Assembly: GCA_027071965.1 (NCBI GenBank)
Contig: JALSYJ010000027.1
Location: 1 to 5,582, forward strand
DNA length: 5,582 bases
Direction: 5' to 3'
From: Robiginitomaculum sp.
GTDB taxonomy: Bacteria > Pseudomonadota > Alphaproteobacteria > Caulobacterales > Maricaulaceae
In this document: positions 1 through 5,582 of the stretch, piece after piece
How positions within the stretch are numbered: position 1 is the stretch's first letter
Layout of the letters: the number at the start of each line of letters is the position of its first letter
The notes under the pieces: model-generated
Seen by the model: only the letters and a program-made list of their open reading frames with translations
The model's database searches: none
What the model was told of the DNA's origin: nothing
Position numbers and translations under genes: made by a program

Positions 1-998
1 GAGCGGATGGTTATATTGGGTAGGAAATAGGCATTGTCCGCATGGAACATTGCCCGATCATTGATTGCCGGGGACAGATCCGTGGAACAGCCGCAATCCG
101 AAGCCAGATCCATTTCTATGCCAAGTATTTTTCCCTGCTCATCCACAGCGGCCCTATAGCTCATTTCAAAGCCGTGACGTTTCCCGGTCATTGCCATGTC
201 ATCATCGCGATCCAGACGCAGTTTTGCAGCTCGTCCGGTTTTGTCAGCAACCAAAGCGGCGGCCGCTGCAATAAGCAGAGCCTGGGTTTCCTTGCCGCCA
301 AAGCCTCCGCCCATACGCCGCACTTCAACGGTTATTTTGTTTGAGGCGCGCGCCAGTACATGTGCGATTCCAGCTTGCACCTCCGAGGGATGCTGGGTTG
401 AGGATATAACTTTTATTCTTTGCGCTTCACCGGGAATGGCGACAGCAATTTGGCCCTCAAGGTAAAAATGATCCTGCGCGCCAGTATTCAAACACCCGGA
501 TACAATATGGCTGGCACTTAAAATGGCCTCCCGTGCATTGCCTGCGCTCATTATCTGGGTATCTTCCAGACGTGAGTTGGCATGTCTTGCGGCGGCTATG
601 TCTAAAATGGCAGGTAATTCCTGATAGGTTATGCTGGCAAGTCTGGCTGCTTTACGGGCAATCCGCTGACTTGATGCTGCTACCACAAACAGGGCCTGTC
701 CGTGATAGATGACGGTATCTTCAGCGAATAATGGATCATCGCCGGCCATTGGGCTGACATCGTTCTTGCCGGTAATATCCTTTGCACAAAACACGGCGGT
801 TACACCGGGAAAGTCCCGAACCTTGCTCAAATCCATAGACAAAATTTTCGCATGTGCCTGCGTGGAGCGCCCAAAGGCCAGATGCAACATATCAGCAGGC
901 TCTGCCAGATCGTCCACATAGAGTGCCTGACCGGTTACATGAGCCAAAGCGCTGTCATGCTCCATAGGTTGACCGACATTTTTAACAGATTCACTCAT
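1..998 (-). CDS. xdhB: Xanthine dehydrogenase, molybdopterin-binding subunit XdhB (N-terminal 332 residues; runs off the left edge)
   Basis: This is the large molybdenum-cofactor subunit of cytoplasmic xanthine dehydrogenase, which hydroxylates hypoxanthine and xanthine to urate and passes electrons to the Fe-S and FAD centres of XdhA. Translating the minus strand from the ATG at 998-996 gives an unbroken frame to base 1 with no stop, so the 3' part lies outside the window. Family members have about 780 residues, so less than half is present. Visible signatures are QDHFYLEGQ (residues 175-183), corresponding to the cofactor-contacting glutamine region; RMGGGFGGKETQ (228-239), whose Glu237 aligns with the substrate-binding glutamate of the family (Glu802 in bovine, Glu232 in R. 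capsulatus); and LDRDDDMAMTGKRH (262-275). DLSPAINDRAMFH (307-319) also matches the family. The catalytic arginine and the C-terminal active-site glutamate would lie outside the window. The start overlaps the xdhA end by 8 bp (ATGAGTGA), which suggests translational coupling. Alternative family members such as aldehyde oxidase are less likely given the partner and the neighbouring genes. Confidence 0.95.
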   Translation of the reverse strand, partial: MSESVKNVGQPMEHDSALAHVTGQALYVDDLAEPADMLHLAFGRSTQAHAKILSMDLSKVRDFPGVTAVFCAKDITGKNDVSPMAGDDPLFAEDTVIYHGQALFVVAASSQRIARKAARLASITYQELPAILDIAAARHANSRLEDTQIMSAGNAREAILSASHIVSGCLNTGAQDHFYLEGQIAVAIPGEAQRIKVISSTQHPSEVQAGIAHVLARASNKITVEVRRMGGGFGGKETQALLIAAAAALVADKTGRAAKLRLDRDDDMAMTGKRHGFEMSYRAAVDEQGKILGIEMDLASDCGCSTDLSPAINDRAMFHADNAYFLPNITIR

Positions 999-2415
999 AT
1001 TGATATTTATCCGTGGCCAGTGATACCGGATTATCCTGAAAGGCCTTGTTCAAAAGCGCTTTTGCCACCTGTTCCCGGTATTTTGCCGATGCACGCATGT
1101 CGTCAAGCGGGGTAAAGTCCCTAATTAGTGCCTGACATGCCTGTGCGATGCTGGTATCATCGGCGCAAGTGCCCTCAAGAGCTTGTTCAGCAAGAAACGC
1201 ACGTCTTGGTATTGCTGCCATGCCGCCATAGGCAATGCGCAAATTATTTATTCTGCCCTTTTTGCGCTCATATGAAAAAGCTCCCAAAACGGCTGAGATA
1301 TCCTGATCAAAGCGTTTTGAAATTTTCCAAGCATGAAAAATAACGTCCCTGGCGGGTTTGGGAATAAAAATACTGTGAATATATTCACCGGGGCGCAGGT
1401 CTTGTTTGCCATATTCCAGAAAATAACTTTCCAGAAGAATTTCACGAATGCCTTCAGCACTGGCTAAATTCAATCTTGCGTTCATAGTAATCAGCATGGG
1501 GGCCATGTCCCCGATTGGCGAGCCATTGGCGATATTGCCGCCAATAGTGCCGGAATTTCTGATCTGGGTGGAGCCGATCCTGCGCATGACTTCGCCCATT
1601 GCCGGCCATTTATCGGCGCACAGCTCTATCACATCAGCATAGCGGGTGGTGGCACCAATATGCAGACCACTTTCGTCATCGCGGACAAAATCAAGCTCTG
1701 GAATACTGCCAAGCAGGATAATGTTTGAAATATCCTGCAAATTCTTGCTCAGCCACAATCCGGCATCTGTACCTCCGGCCCACAAAACAGCATCGGGGTA
1801 TTTTTGCAATAATTCTTGCAAATCCGTTTCTGTTGTCGGGGCAAATAGCCGCTCATCTTGTTGCGGTGTTCCGGTTATTGTCTGCAAGATTTTTAAACTA
1901 TCAGGTTCAACGGGCTTTGGATAACCGTACATGGCCTGCCCGGCAGCAATTATCGGCCCATAGCCAGTACACCTGCACAAATTCCCGGCCAGAGCGGTTT
2001 TCAGGCTCTGCCGATCATTGGGCAATTGGTTGCGATAATGGGCATAGAGCGACATCACAAAGCCCGGCGTGCAAAAGCCGCACTGCGAGCCATGAAACTC
2101 CACCAATGCCTGCTGTACCGGATGCAGGGCGCCGTCTTCGCCCTGTAATCCTTCAACCGTTATTACCTCACAGCCATGAATTTGTGCCAACAACAAGATA
2201 CAGGCATTAAGCGCCCGGTATTTAACTTCTCCATCTATTATTTTACCGACAACCAAAGTGCAGGCCCCGCAATCACCTTCGGCACAGCCCTCCTTGGTGC
2301 CACAAAGAGCCGCCTGTTCGCGGATGTATTGCAACAGGCTCATATGCGGATCATCTGTTGTTACACATACGATCTGCCCATTGAGCAGGAAGCGGATGGA
2401 ATTATCCTCAACCAT
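991..2415 (-). CDS. xdhA: Xanthine dehydrogenase small subunit XdhA: two [2Fe-2S] clusters plus FAD domain
   Basis: This is the electron-transfer subunit of xanthine dehydrogenase. It takes electrons from the molybdenum site in XdhB through two [2Fe-2S] clusters to FAD and then normally NAD+. The 474 residues fit bacterial XdhA (about 460-490). The N-terminal ferredoxin-like domain has EGCAEGDCGAC with Cys44, Cys49 and Cys52, plus Cys72 as the fourth ligand. The second cluster domain has QCGFCTPG (Cys112, Cys115) and LCRCTGYGP (Cys147, Cys149). The FAD domain (about 190-360) has WAGGTDAGLW (212-221) and STQIRNSGTIGGNIANGSP (282-300). The C-terminal CO-dehydrogenase flavoprotein-like domain has KISKRFDQDISAV (364-376) and AYGGMAAIPRRA (395-406). 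All eight cluster cysteines are present, so the protein looks intact. The ATG is 6 bp after the uraH stop. No strong ribosome-binding site is visible, so translation may depend on coupling to uraH. The stop overlaps the xdhB start. Confidence 0.96.
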   Translation of the reverse strand: MVEDNSIRFLLNGQIVCVTTDDPHMSLLQYIREQAALCGTKEGCAEGDCGACTLVVGKIIDGEVKYRALNACILLLAQIHGCEVITVEGLQGEDGALHPVQQALVEFHGSQCGFCTPGFVMSLYAHYRNQLPNDRQSLKTALAGNLCRCTGYGPIIAAGQAMYGYPKPVEPDSLKILQTITGTPQQDERLFAPTTETDLQELLQKYPDAVLWAGGTDAGLWLSKNLQDISNIILLGSIPELDFVRDDESGLHIGATTRYADVIELCADKWPAMGEVMRRIGSTQIRNSGTIGGNIANGSPIGDMAPMLITMNARLNLASAEGIREILLESYFLEYGKQDLRPGEYIHSIFIPKPARDVIFHAWKISKRFDQDISAVLGAFSYERKKGRINNLRIAYGGMAAIPRRAFLAEQALEGTCADDTSIAQACQALIRDFTPLDDMRASAKYREQVAKALLNKAFQDNPVSLATDKYQYE

Positions 2416-2421
2416 AACGGG

Positions 2422-2763
2422 TCAGCTACCGCGATAGGTGGAATAGGCAAAGGGGGAAACCAATAGCGGAACATGGGTATGCATATTGGGGTCAGCTATG
2501 CCAAAGCGAATAATGATCCTGTCCAAAAATGGTGGCTCGGACAGCTTGTGTCCCCGGCGGCGAAAATAATCTGCAACAAAAAACTCCAGCCGGTATGTAC
2601 CGGCCTGCGCAGTCTCCAGTAATGGCTGGTCGCAGCGGCCATCGGAATTGGTTTCAAATTCACCCAGTGGCAGATTATCCGAGTCCCGATACAGGCAAAG
2701 TCTTACCCCTTGTGCCGGAATACCTTCTGCGGTGTCTAAAACATGGGTTGTCAGTCCGCTCAT
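2422..2763 (-). CDS. uraH: 5-hydroxyisourate hydrolase (transthyretin-like protein)
   Basis: The enzyme hydrolyses 5-hydroxyisourate, the unstable uricase product, to OHCU in the urate-to-allantoin route. With the ATG at 2763-2761 the protein has 113 residues, typical of the family. Active-site segments are all present: LTTHVLDTA (His7), TNSDGRCDQPL (Arg43), HTHVPLLVSP (His95 and His97) and the diagnostic C-terminal YRGS tetrapeptide (110-113), which separates true HIU hydrolases from transthyretin. The residue between the two histidines is Thr where Tyr or Phe is more usual, probably a neutral change. An upstream in-frame ATG at 2793 would add ten mostly basic residues. I prefer 2763 because AGAAGG (2775-2770) lies 6 nt before it and because the family begins near the TTHVLD motif. 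There is no signal peptide, so it should act in the cytoplasm. It is the first gene of the minus-strand operon, 6 bp ahead of xdhA. Confidence 0.95.
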   Translation of the reverse strand: MSGLTTHVLDTAEGIPAQGVRLCLYRDSDNLPLGEFETNSDGRCDQPLLETAQAGTYRLEFFVADYFRRRGHKLSEPPFLDRIIIRFGIADPNMHTHVPLLVSPFAYSTYRGS

Positions 2764-2805
2764 ATTTTGCCTTCTGTTCTGTTTTCTTTGCAATTAGTCT
2801 TGTTG

Positions 2806-2833
2806 GCTATATTGATACGCTAAAGCAATGCAA
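2806..2833 (-). promoter_or_regulatory. Candidate promoter for uraH-xdhA-xdhB
   Basis: On the minus strand, TTGCAT (2833-2828) and TATAGC (2811-2806) are separated by 16 bp and resemble weak -35 and -10 boxes. Transcription would start near base 2799, leaving a leader of about 36 nt before the uraH ATG. The match is partial (TTG of the -35, TATA of the -10), and AT-rich DNA gives such matches by chance. Confidence 0.3.
2811..2829. promoter_or_regulatory. Inverted repeat ATTG-N11-CAAT, candidate operator
   Basis: ATTG at 2811-2814 and CAAT at 2826-2829 form a perfect 4-bp inverted repeat around 11 bp. The dyad sits between the two divergent operons and spans the spacer of the candidate uraH promoter. 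Dyads of this size are common for dimeric regulators, including LysR-type and GntR/IclR-type proteins that control purine genes, but no regulator gene is in the window and the arms are short. Operator function is inference. Confidence 0.25.
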
Positions 2834-2834
2834 T

Positions 2835-2839
2835 AGGGA
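2835..2839 (+). promoter_or_regulatory. Ribosome-binding site supporting the GTG start of puuE
   Basis: AGGGA at 2835-2839 ends 6 nt before the GTG at 2846. It supports that GTG over the internal ATG at 2873, which has no comparable purine-rich sequence upstream. The GTG start also gives the length expected of PuuE proteins. Confidence 0.6.
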
Positions 2840-2845
2840 ATCCCG

Positions 2846-3769
2846 GTGAACAAAAATCTAAAATCACGCGAAATGGCTGGATACGGCTTTAATCCTCCAC
2901 ATCCCAAATGGCCGGGATCTGCAAGAATCGCCGTGCAATTTGTGCTCAACTACGAAGAAGGAGCAGAGAATTGCGTGCTAAATGGTGATGATGGTGCAGA
3001 GGTTTTTCTCTCTGAAATCATTGGCGCACAGCCGGTCATTGGTGATCGGCATATGAGCATGGAATCGCTTTATGAATATGGCAGCCGCGCCGGTGTATGG
3101 CGGGTGTTGCGATTGTTTGAGAAATATCAGGTACCGCTGACTATTTTTGGCGTTACCAAAGCCTTGCAAATGAACCCTCTTGTTACCGAGGCCTTTTTAG
3201 AGGCAGGCCATGAAATTGCCTGCCATGGTCTGCGCTGGATCAATTATCAAGACGTGCCAAAAGCAATAGAAAAACAGCATATGCAGCAAGCCATTGCCCT
3301 GCATTGCGAACTTACGGGAAGTCGCCCTCTTGGCTGGTATACCGGGCGCACCTCGGCCAATACCAGACGCTTGGTCGCTGAAGAGGGCGGTTTTTTGTAT
3401 GATTCGGATGATTATTCTGATGATCTGCCTTTTTGGTCAACGCAAGAAGCTTCTTCGCATTTGATCGTGCCCTACACGCTGGACACCAATGATATGCGGT
3501 TTTGTACCGCTCAGGGGTTTCATACTGGCGAGCAGTTTTTCTCTTACGTTCGCGATGCTTTTGATGTGCTTTATGCCGAAGGCGCAAATTCGCCTAAAAT
3601 GCTATCTATTGGCCTGCACTGCCGGATTATTGGCAGGCCGGGGCGACTGGCCGGGCTGGAGCGTTTTTTACGTCATGTGCTGGCTCAAAATGATGTCTGG
3701 GTGTGTCAGCGCATTGAAATAGCCCGGCACTGGCGCAAAACATTTCCTGATAAGGGTAAGGCCTTATGA
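2846..3769 (+). CDS. puuE: Allantoinase, PuuE type (polysaccharide-deacetylase fold)
   Basis: The enzyme opens the hydantoin ring of allantoin to give allantoate. PuuE is not related to the classical metal-dependent allantoinase (AllB/HpxB); it was recruited from the NodB-like polysaccharide deacetylase family and is reported to be cofactor-independent. The 307 residues match the Pseudomonas fluorescens prototype (about 308). Family-diagnostic segments are GYGFNPPHPKWPG (12-24), FVLNYEEGAE (32-41), SMESLYEYGSRAGVWR (71-86), the deacetylase-like AGHEIACHG (120-128), GWYTGRTSANTRRL (163-176), DSDDYSDDLPFW (187-198), YTLDTNDMRF (210-219) and LSIGLHCRIIGRP (253-265). The start codon is GTG, chosen for its ribosome-binding site and for length. 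It is first in the plus-strand operon and overlaps uraD by ATGA. Some relatives are fused to an OHCU decarboxylase domain; here the two are separate but coupled. A plain chitin/peptidoglycan deacetylase is very unlikely given these motifs and the context. Confidence 0.95.
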   Translation: MNKNLKSREMAGYGFNPPHPKWPGSARIAVQFVLNYEEGAENCVLNGDDGAEVFLSEIIGAQPVIGDRHMSMESLYEYGSRAGVWRVLRLFEKYQVPLTIFGVTKALQMNPLVTEAFLEAGHEIACHGLRWINYQDVPKAIEKQHMQQAIALHCELTGSRPLGWYTGRTSANTRRLVAEEGGFLYDSDDYSDDLPFWSTQEASSHLIVPYTLDTNDMRFCTAQGFHTGEQFFSYVRDAFDVLYAEGANSPKMLSIGLHCRIIGRPGRLAGLERFLRHVLAQNDVWVCQRIEIARHWRKTFPDKGKAL

Positions 3770-4272
3770 AGCTGCATGATTTAACCGAAAAAGAATTCAT
3801 AAAGGTTTTTGGCGGTGTTTATGAACATTCGCCATGGGTGGCAAAAGCCGCTTTTCCTTTATTGGCGCAAAGCCCTGATTGCACATCTGCTACTTGTCTG
3901 GCCAGCTTAATGTCCAAAGTCATGCGCGCAGCTTCGTACGAACAACGGTTGGAATTAATTCGTGCGCATCCGGATCTGGCTGGTAAAGCAGCCTTGGCCG
4001 GAAGCCTGACCGAGGCCAGTCGCTCTGAGCAAAAGGGCGCGGGACTAGATCAATGCTCAAAAACTGAATTATCTGAATTTACCCGTCTTAATACCGCCTA
4101 TACCAAGCGTTTTGGGTTTCCATTTATTATTGCCGTAAAAGGGCATAATCGCAGCTCTATTCTACAGGCAATGGCCTCTCGTCTGCAAAACATGCCCGAA
4201 GATGAATTTGCCGAGGCATTAAATCAAATTGATCTTATTGCCGGTTTTCGCATAGAGGAAATTATACAATGA
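3766..4272 (+). CDS. uraD: 2-oxo-4-hydroxy-4-carboxy-5-ureidoimidazoline (OHCU) decarboxylase
   Basis: UraD stereospecifically decarboxylates OHCU, the UraH product, to S-allantoin, which PuuE then opens. The 168 residues are the normal length of a single-domain member. Visible signatures are FGGVYEHSPWVA (15-26), RAHPDLAGKAA (66-76) with His68 as the catalytic histidine, the SRSEQKGAGLD segment (85-95) with Ser87, Glu88 and Gln89, and FGFPFIIAVKGH (116-127). No targeting sequence is visible, so it should be cytoplasmic. The ATG overlaps the puuE stop as ATGA (3766-3769), and AAGGG at 3752-3756 lies 9 nt upstream, so it can be translated both by coupling and directly. Its substrate supplier, UraH, is encoded in the divergent operon, so both operons are needed to clear 5-hydroxyisourate. 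Confidence 0.95.
   Translation: MKLHDLTEKEFIKVFGGVYEHSPWVAKAAFPLLAQSPDCTSATCLASLMSKVMRAASYEQRLELIRAHPDLAGKAALAGSLTEASRSEQKGAGLDQCSKTELSEFTRLNTAYTKRFGFPFIIAVKGHNRSSILQAMASRLQNMPEDEFAEALNQIDLIAGFRIEEIIQ
4255..4259 (+). promoter_or_regulatory. Ribosome-binding site of alc inside the uraD end
   Basis: GAGGA lies 9 nt upstream of the alc ATG at 4269, within the last codons of uraD. It fixes the alc start and suggests direct ribosome loading besides coupling through the ATGA overlap. Confidence 0.6.
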
Positions 4273-5237
4273 GCAATTCCCTTATCAACTTGGCCCAGCC
4301 CAGGCTTGGCGCGCAGGTTGTCCACGCTACCGATGATTTTTTTGCTGATAAATCAAGGCTTATCTTGCCTTCTGATCCTGTGTTCATCCCGGAAAAATAT
4401 GATGAAAACGGTAAATGGATGGATGGCTGGGAAAGCCGCCGAAAACGGGGGGTAGGACATGATCATTGTACAATTCGCTTGGCTCAGCCGGGGCTAATTT
4501 ATGAGCTGGAAATTGATACCAGCCATTTTACCGGCAATTTTCCACCATTTGCCAGTGTTGAGGCCTGTCTGTTTGCCGGTGAAATTCCACCCGCAGAACA
4601 GCTCTGGACGCAAATTTTAGCAAAAACAGAGTTGCAAGGTGACAATAAGGCAGGTTTTATCAGTGAACAATCCGGGCCGTTCTCTCATATTCGTCTGCAT
4701 ATCTATCCTGATGGTGGAGTAGCCAGACTGCGGGTGCTGGGGCAAATTGCACGTGACTGGTCACAGGTTCCCACTACAGAAATTTTTGATCTGGCAGCTT
4801 TGGAGCAGGGCGGTCGACCAATTGGTTGCAACAATGCCCATTTTGGCGAGCCTGAGAATATGATTGCGCCGGGCCTTGGCAAAAATATGGGTGATGGCTG
4901 GGAAACCCGTCGTCGCCGCGAACCGGGGCATGACTGGGCGGTTTTGGCTCTGGCCCATCCCGGAGTGATTGAGCAGGTTTTGCTCGATACCAGACATTTT
5001 AAGGGCAATTATCCCGACCGTTTTTTCCTGCAGGCCGCCATGTGTGATGATATGTCTGATACGCAAATTCTGGCCGAGGCTTCAAACTGGGATGTGTTGC
5101 TGGATGAACAAAAATTATCTGCGGATACCGAACACAATTTCAAGCTGTCTGCGGATAAAGCCATATCGCATGTGCGCCTGAATATCATACCAGATGGCGG
5201 GGTCAGCCGTTTGCGCCTGTTTGGACATATTGTCTGA
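4269..5237 (+). CDS. alc: Allantoicase (allantoate amidinohydrolase)
   Basis: Allantoicase cleaves allantoate to ureidoglycolate and urea (EC 3.5.3.4), the step after PuuE. The 322 residues fit the family (about 320-350). The protein is an internal tandem duplication, as all allantoicases are. DGWESRRKRGVGHD (52-65) is repeated as DGWETRRRREPGHD (209-222), IDTSHFTGNFP (82-92) as LDTRHFKGNYP (239-249), and YPDGGVARLRVLGQI (146-160) as IPDGGVSRLRLFGHI (307-321). Both halves keep the conserved residues, so the enzyme looks intact. The ATG overlaps the uraD stop by ATGA and has its own ribosome-binding site (GAGGA, 4255-4259). It is the last gene of the plus-strand operon. Releasing urea and ureidoglycolate implies a urease and a ureidoglycolate lyase elsewhere if the carbon and nitrogen are fully used; neither is in the window. 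Confidence 0.95.
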   Translation: MSNSLINLAQPRLGAQVVHATDDFFADKSRLILPSDPVFIPEKYDENGKWMDGWESRRKRGVGHDHCTIRLAQPGLIYELEIDTSHFTGNFPPFASVEACLFAGEIPPAEQLWTQILAKTELQGDNKAGFISEQSGPFSHIRLHIYPDGGVARLRVLGQIARDWSQVPTTEIFDLAALEQGGRPIGCNNAHFGEPENMIAPGLGKNMGDGWETRRRREPGHDWAVLALAHPGVIEQVLLDTRHFKGNYPDRFFLQAAMCDDMSDTQILAEASNWDVLLDEQKLSADTEHNFKLSADKAISHVRLNIIPDGGVSRLRLFGHIV

Positions 5238-5260
5238 ATCTACCGACATTAGCCCACGCC

Positions 5261-5284
5261 GGACGGAAAGTTCAAATCCCGTCC
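5261..5284 (+). other. Hairpin GGACGG/CCGTCC just after alc
   Basis: GGACGG (5261-5266) pairs perfectly with CCGTCC (5279-5284) around a 12-nt loop, 24 bp after the alc stop. No T-tract follows, so it is not a standard intrinsic terminator; it could stabilise the mRNA 3' end or be chance. The loop contains GTTCAAATCC, which resembles a tRNA T-loop, but the tRNA-type stem does not form. Confidence 0.3.
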
Positions 5285-5326
5285 AACTAAGGCTACTAAT
5301 TTATACCATTATCATTGCAGGGATGG

Positions 5327-5348
5327 ACACCGGGTCGGTGCCTGGTGT
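5327..5348 (+). other. GC-rich hairpin in the alc-apaG spacer
   Basis: ACACCGGG (5327-5334) pairs with CCTGGTGT (5341-5348) over 8 bp, with one G-T wobble, around the 6-nt loop TCGGTG. It is the strongest local structure in the spacer. No T-run follows, so a role in termination is doubtful. Function unknown. Confidence 0.35.
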
Positions 5349-5426
5349 GACGGTTGGGGTGGAATGTTATGTGTTCAGATATCAAGTTCCGTCACTAAAA
5401 TATCGAAGCGGTAGGACATATCCGGT

Positions 5427-5452
5427 GCAAGCAGATTACCAGCTTTGCTTTT
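5427..5452 (+). terminator. Weak intrinsic-terminator-like hairpin with short T-run
   Basis: GCAAGC (5427-5432) can pair with GCTTTGC (5442-5448) with a single bulged T and a 9-nt loop, directly followed by TTTT (5449-5452). It is about 190 bp after alc and ahead of apaG, where a terminator would be sensible. The stem is short and the T-run minimal, so the call is tentative. Confidence 0.2.
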
Positions 5453-5511
5453 GGATGATTGATTGTTCAAGATGGCTTGCCTAATTCGGCGCAATGGGTT
5501 CAAGTGTTGCC

Positions 5512-5582
5512 ATGTCTTATGAGCAAACAACTGGTGATATTTCAGTCCGGGTAACCCCCCGCTTTATGGAGGCGGATTCAGA
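5512..5582 (+). CDS. apaG: ApaG-like protein (N-terminal 23 residues; runs off the right edge)
   Basis: The frame from the ATG at 5512 is open to the window edge and encodes an N-terminus starting MSYEQTTGDI and continuing SVRVTPRFMEADS. This fits the first beta strands of ApaG proteins, small (about 125-130 residues) fibronectin-type-III-like proteins of poorly defined function linked genetically to cobalt resistance and ApaH in enterics. Only about a fifth of the protein is visible, so the identification rests on the YExxTxxIxVxVxPxFxE pattern. An in-frame ATG at 5494 would add six residues (MGSSVA). Neither start has a clear ribosome-binding site; I prefer 5512 because the family usually begins near the YE motif. 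The 274-bp gap from alc indicates a separate transcription unit unrelated to purine breakdown. Confidence 0.7.
   Translation, partial: MSYEQTTGDISVRVTPRFMEADS

Larger units (their letters stand above)
2764..2845. promoter_or_regulatory. Divergent intergenic control region between uraH-xdhAB and puuE-uraD-alc
   Basis: These 82 bp are the only non-coding DNA between the two divergent operons, so they should hold both promoters unless transcription enters from outside the window. The stretch is more AT-rich than the flanking genes. It contains the uraH ribosome-binding site on the minus strand, the puuE ribosome-binding site on the plus strand, a candidate minus-strand promoter and an inverted repeat, listed separately. 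I could not find a convincing sigma-70 promoter on the plus strand. TTGTTG at 2800-2805 has no good -10 at normal spacing, so the puuE promoter may need an activator. Being a control region follows from gene layout; which sites are used is inference. Confidence 0.7.
5238..5511. other. Spacer between alc and apaG with no recognised gene
   Basis: No frame in this 274-bp stretch has a start, length and composition that look like a real protein. One plus-strand frame begins inside alc at 5194 and runs to 5484, but it has no recognisable motif and starts out of frame within a conserved part of alc. The stretch contains three possible hairpins (listed separately) and must hold the end of the alc transcript and probably the apaG promoter. 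I found no convincing promoter boxes. A small RNA cannot be excluded from the sequence alone. Confidence 0.6.

Noticed and set aside
1725..2210. 161-residue plus-strand frame antisense to xdhA
   Set aside because: The opposite strand encodes conserved XdhA cluster and FAD motifs. The plus-strand translation has no family features.
3312..3587. 91-residue minus-strand frame opposite puuE
   Set aside because: It is very rich in Arg, Lys and His, as expected for an antisense frame, and overlaps conserved PuuE motifs.
4703..5066. Two minus-strand frames of 101 residues antisense to alc
   Set aside because: They lie wholly opposite a conserved allantoicase repeat, overlap each other in different frames and have low-complexity translations typical of antisense shadows.
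4422..5230. Internal repeat in alc as a recent DNA duplication
   Set aside because: Matches are restricted to conserved protein motifs and the intervening DNA has diverged, so this is the ancient two-domain duplication shared by all allantoicases.
5261..5290. Possible tRNA 3' end or attachment-site remnant (GTTCAAATCC within 5270-5279)
   Set aside because: The five bases before TTCAAAT do not pair with those after it as a T-stem requires, and the DNA 70-76 bases upstream is alc coding sequence with no acceptor or D-arm. No integrase is in the window.
5194..5484. 96-residue plus-strand open frame crossing the alc end
   Set aside because: It starts inside alc out of frame, has no clear ribosome-binding site, and its translation shows no recognisable domain. 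It is probably a chance frame.

Overview
The window is a bacterial purine-catabolism locus. It is built as two divergent gene blocks around an 82-bp intergenic region, followed by a 274-bp spacer and the start of an unrelated gene. The sequence suggests a proteobacterium, most likely an alphaproteobacterium. The reasons are the split XdhA/XdhB subunits of the Rhodobacter capsulatus type, the PuuE-type metal-independent allantoinase, and an ApaG-like protein at the right edge. Base composition looks close to balanced. Genus cannot be named from this sequence.

Left block, minus strand, read from the centre leftward: uraH (5-hydroxyisourate hydrolase, 2763-2422), xdhA (xanthine dehydrogenase Fe-S/FAD subunit, 2415-991) and xdhB (molybdopterin subunit, 998 to beyond base 1, so its C-terminal half is missing). 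Gaps are 6 bp (uraH/xdhA) and an 8-bp overlap (xdhA/xdhB), so this is an operon.

Right block, plus strand: puuE (allantoinase, GTG start at 2846), uraD (OHCU decarboxylase, 3766-4272) and alc (allantoicase, 4269-5237). Both junctions are 4-bp ATGA overlaps, so this is also a tightly coupled operon.

Together the genes encode hypoxanthine/xanthine -> urate (XdhAB), then 5-hydroxyisourate -> OHCU (UraH) -> allantoin (UraD) -> allantoate (PuuE) -> ureidoglycolate + urea (Alc). The one internal step with no gene here is urate -> 5-hydroxyisourate (a uricase). The last step, ureidoglycolate breakdown, is also absent. The 82-bp centre holds a plausible minus-strand promoter overlapped by an ATTG-N11-CAAT inverted repeat, a candidate shared operator.

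After alc, 5238-5511 has no convincing gene. It holds three short potential hairpins of unknown role. At 5512 an ApaG-like reading frame begins and runs off the window, marking the end of the purine module. I see no mobile element, CRISPR array, complete RNA gene or clearly new system. This is an ordinary but well-organised catabolic locus.
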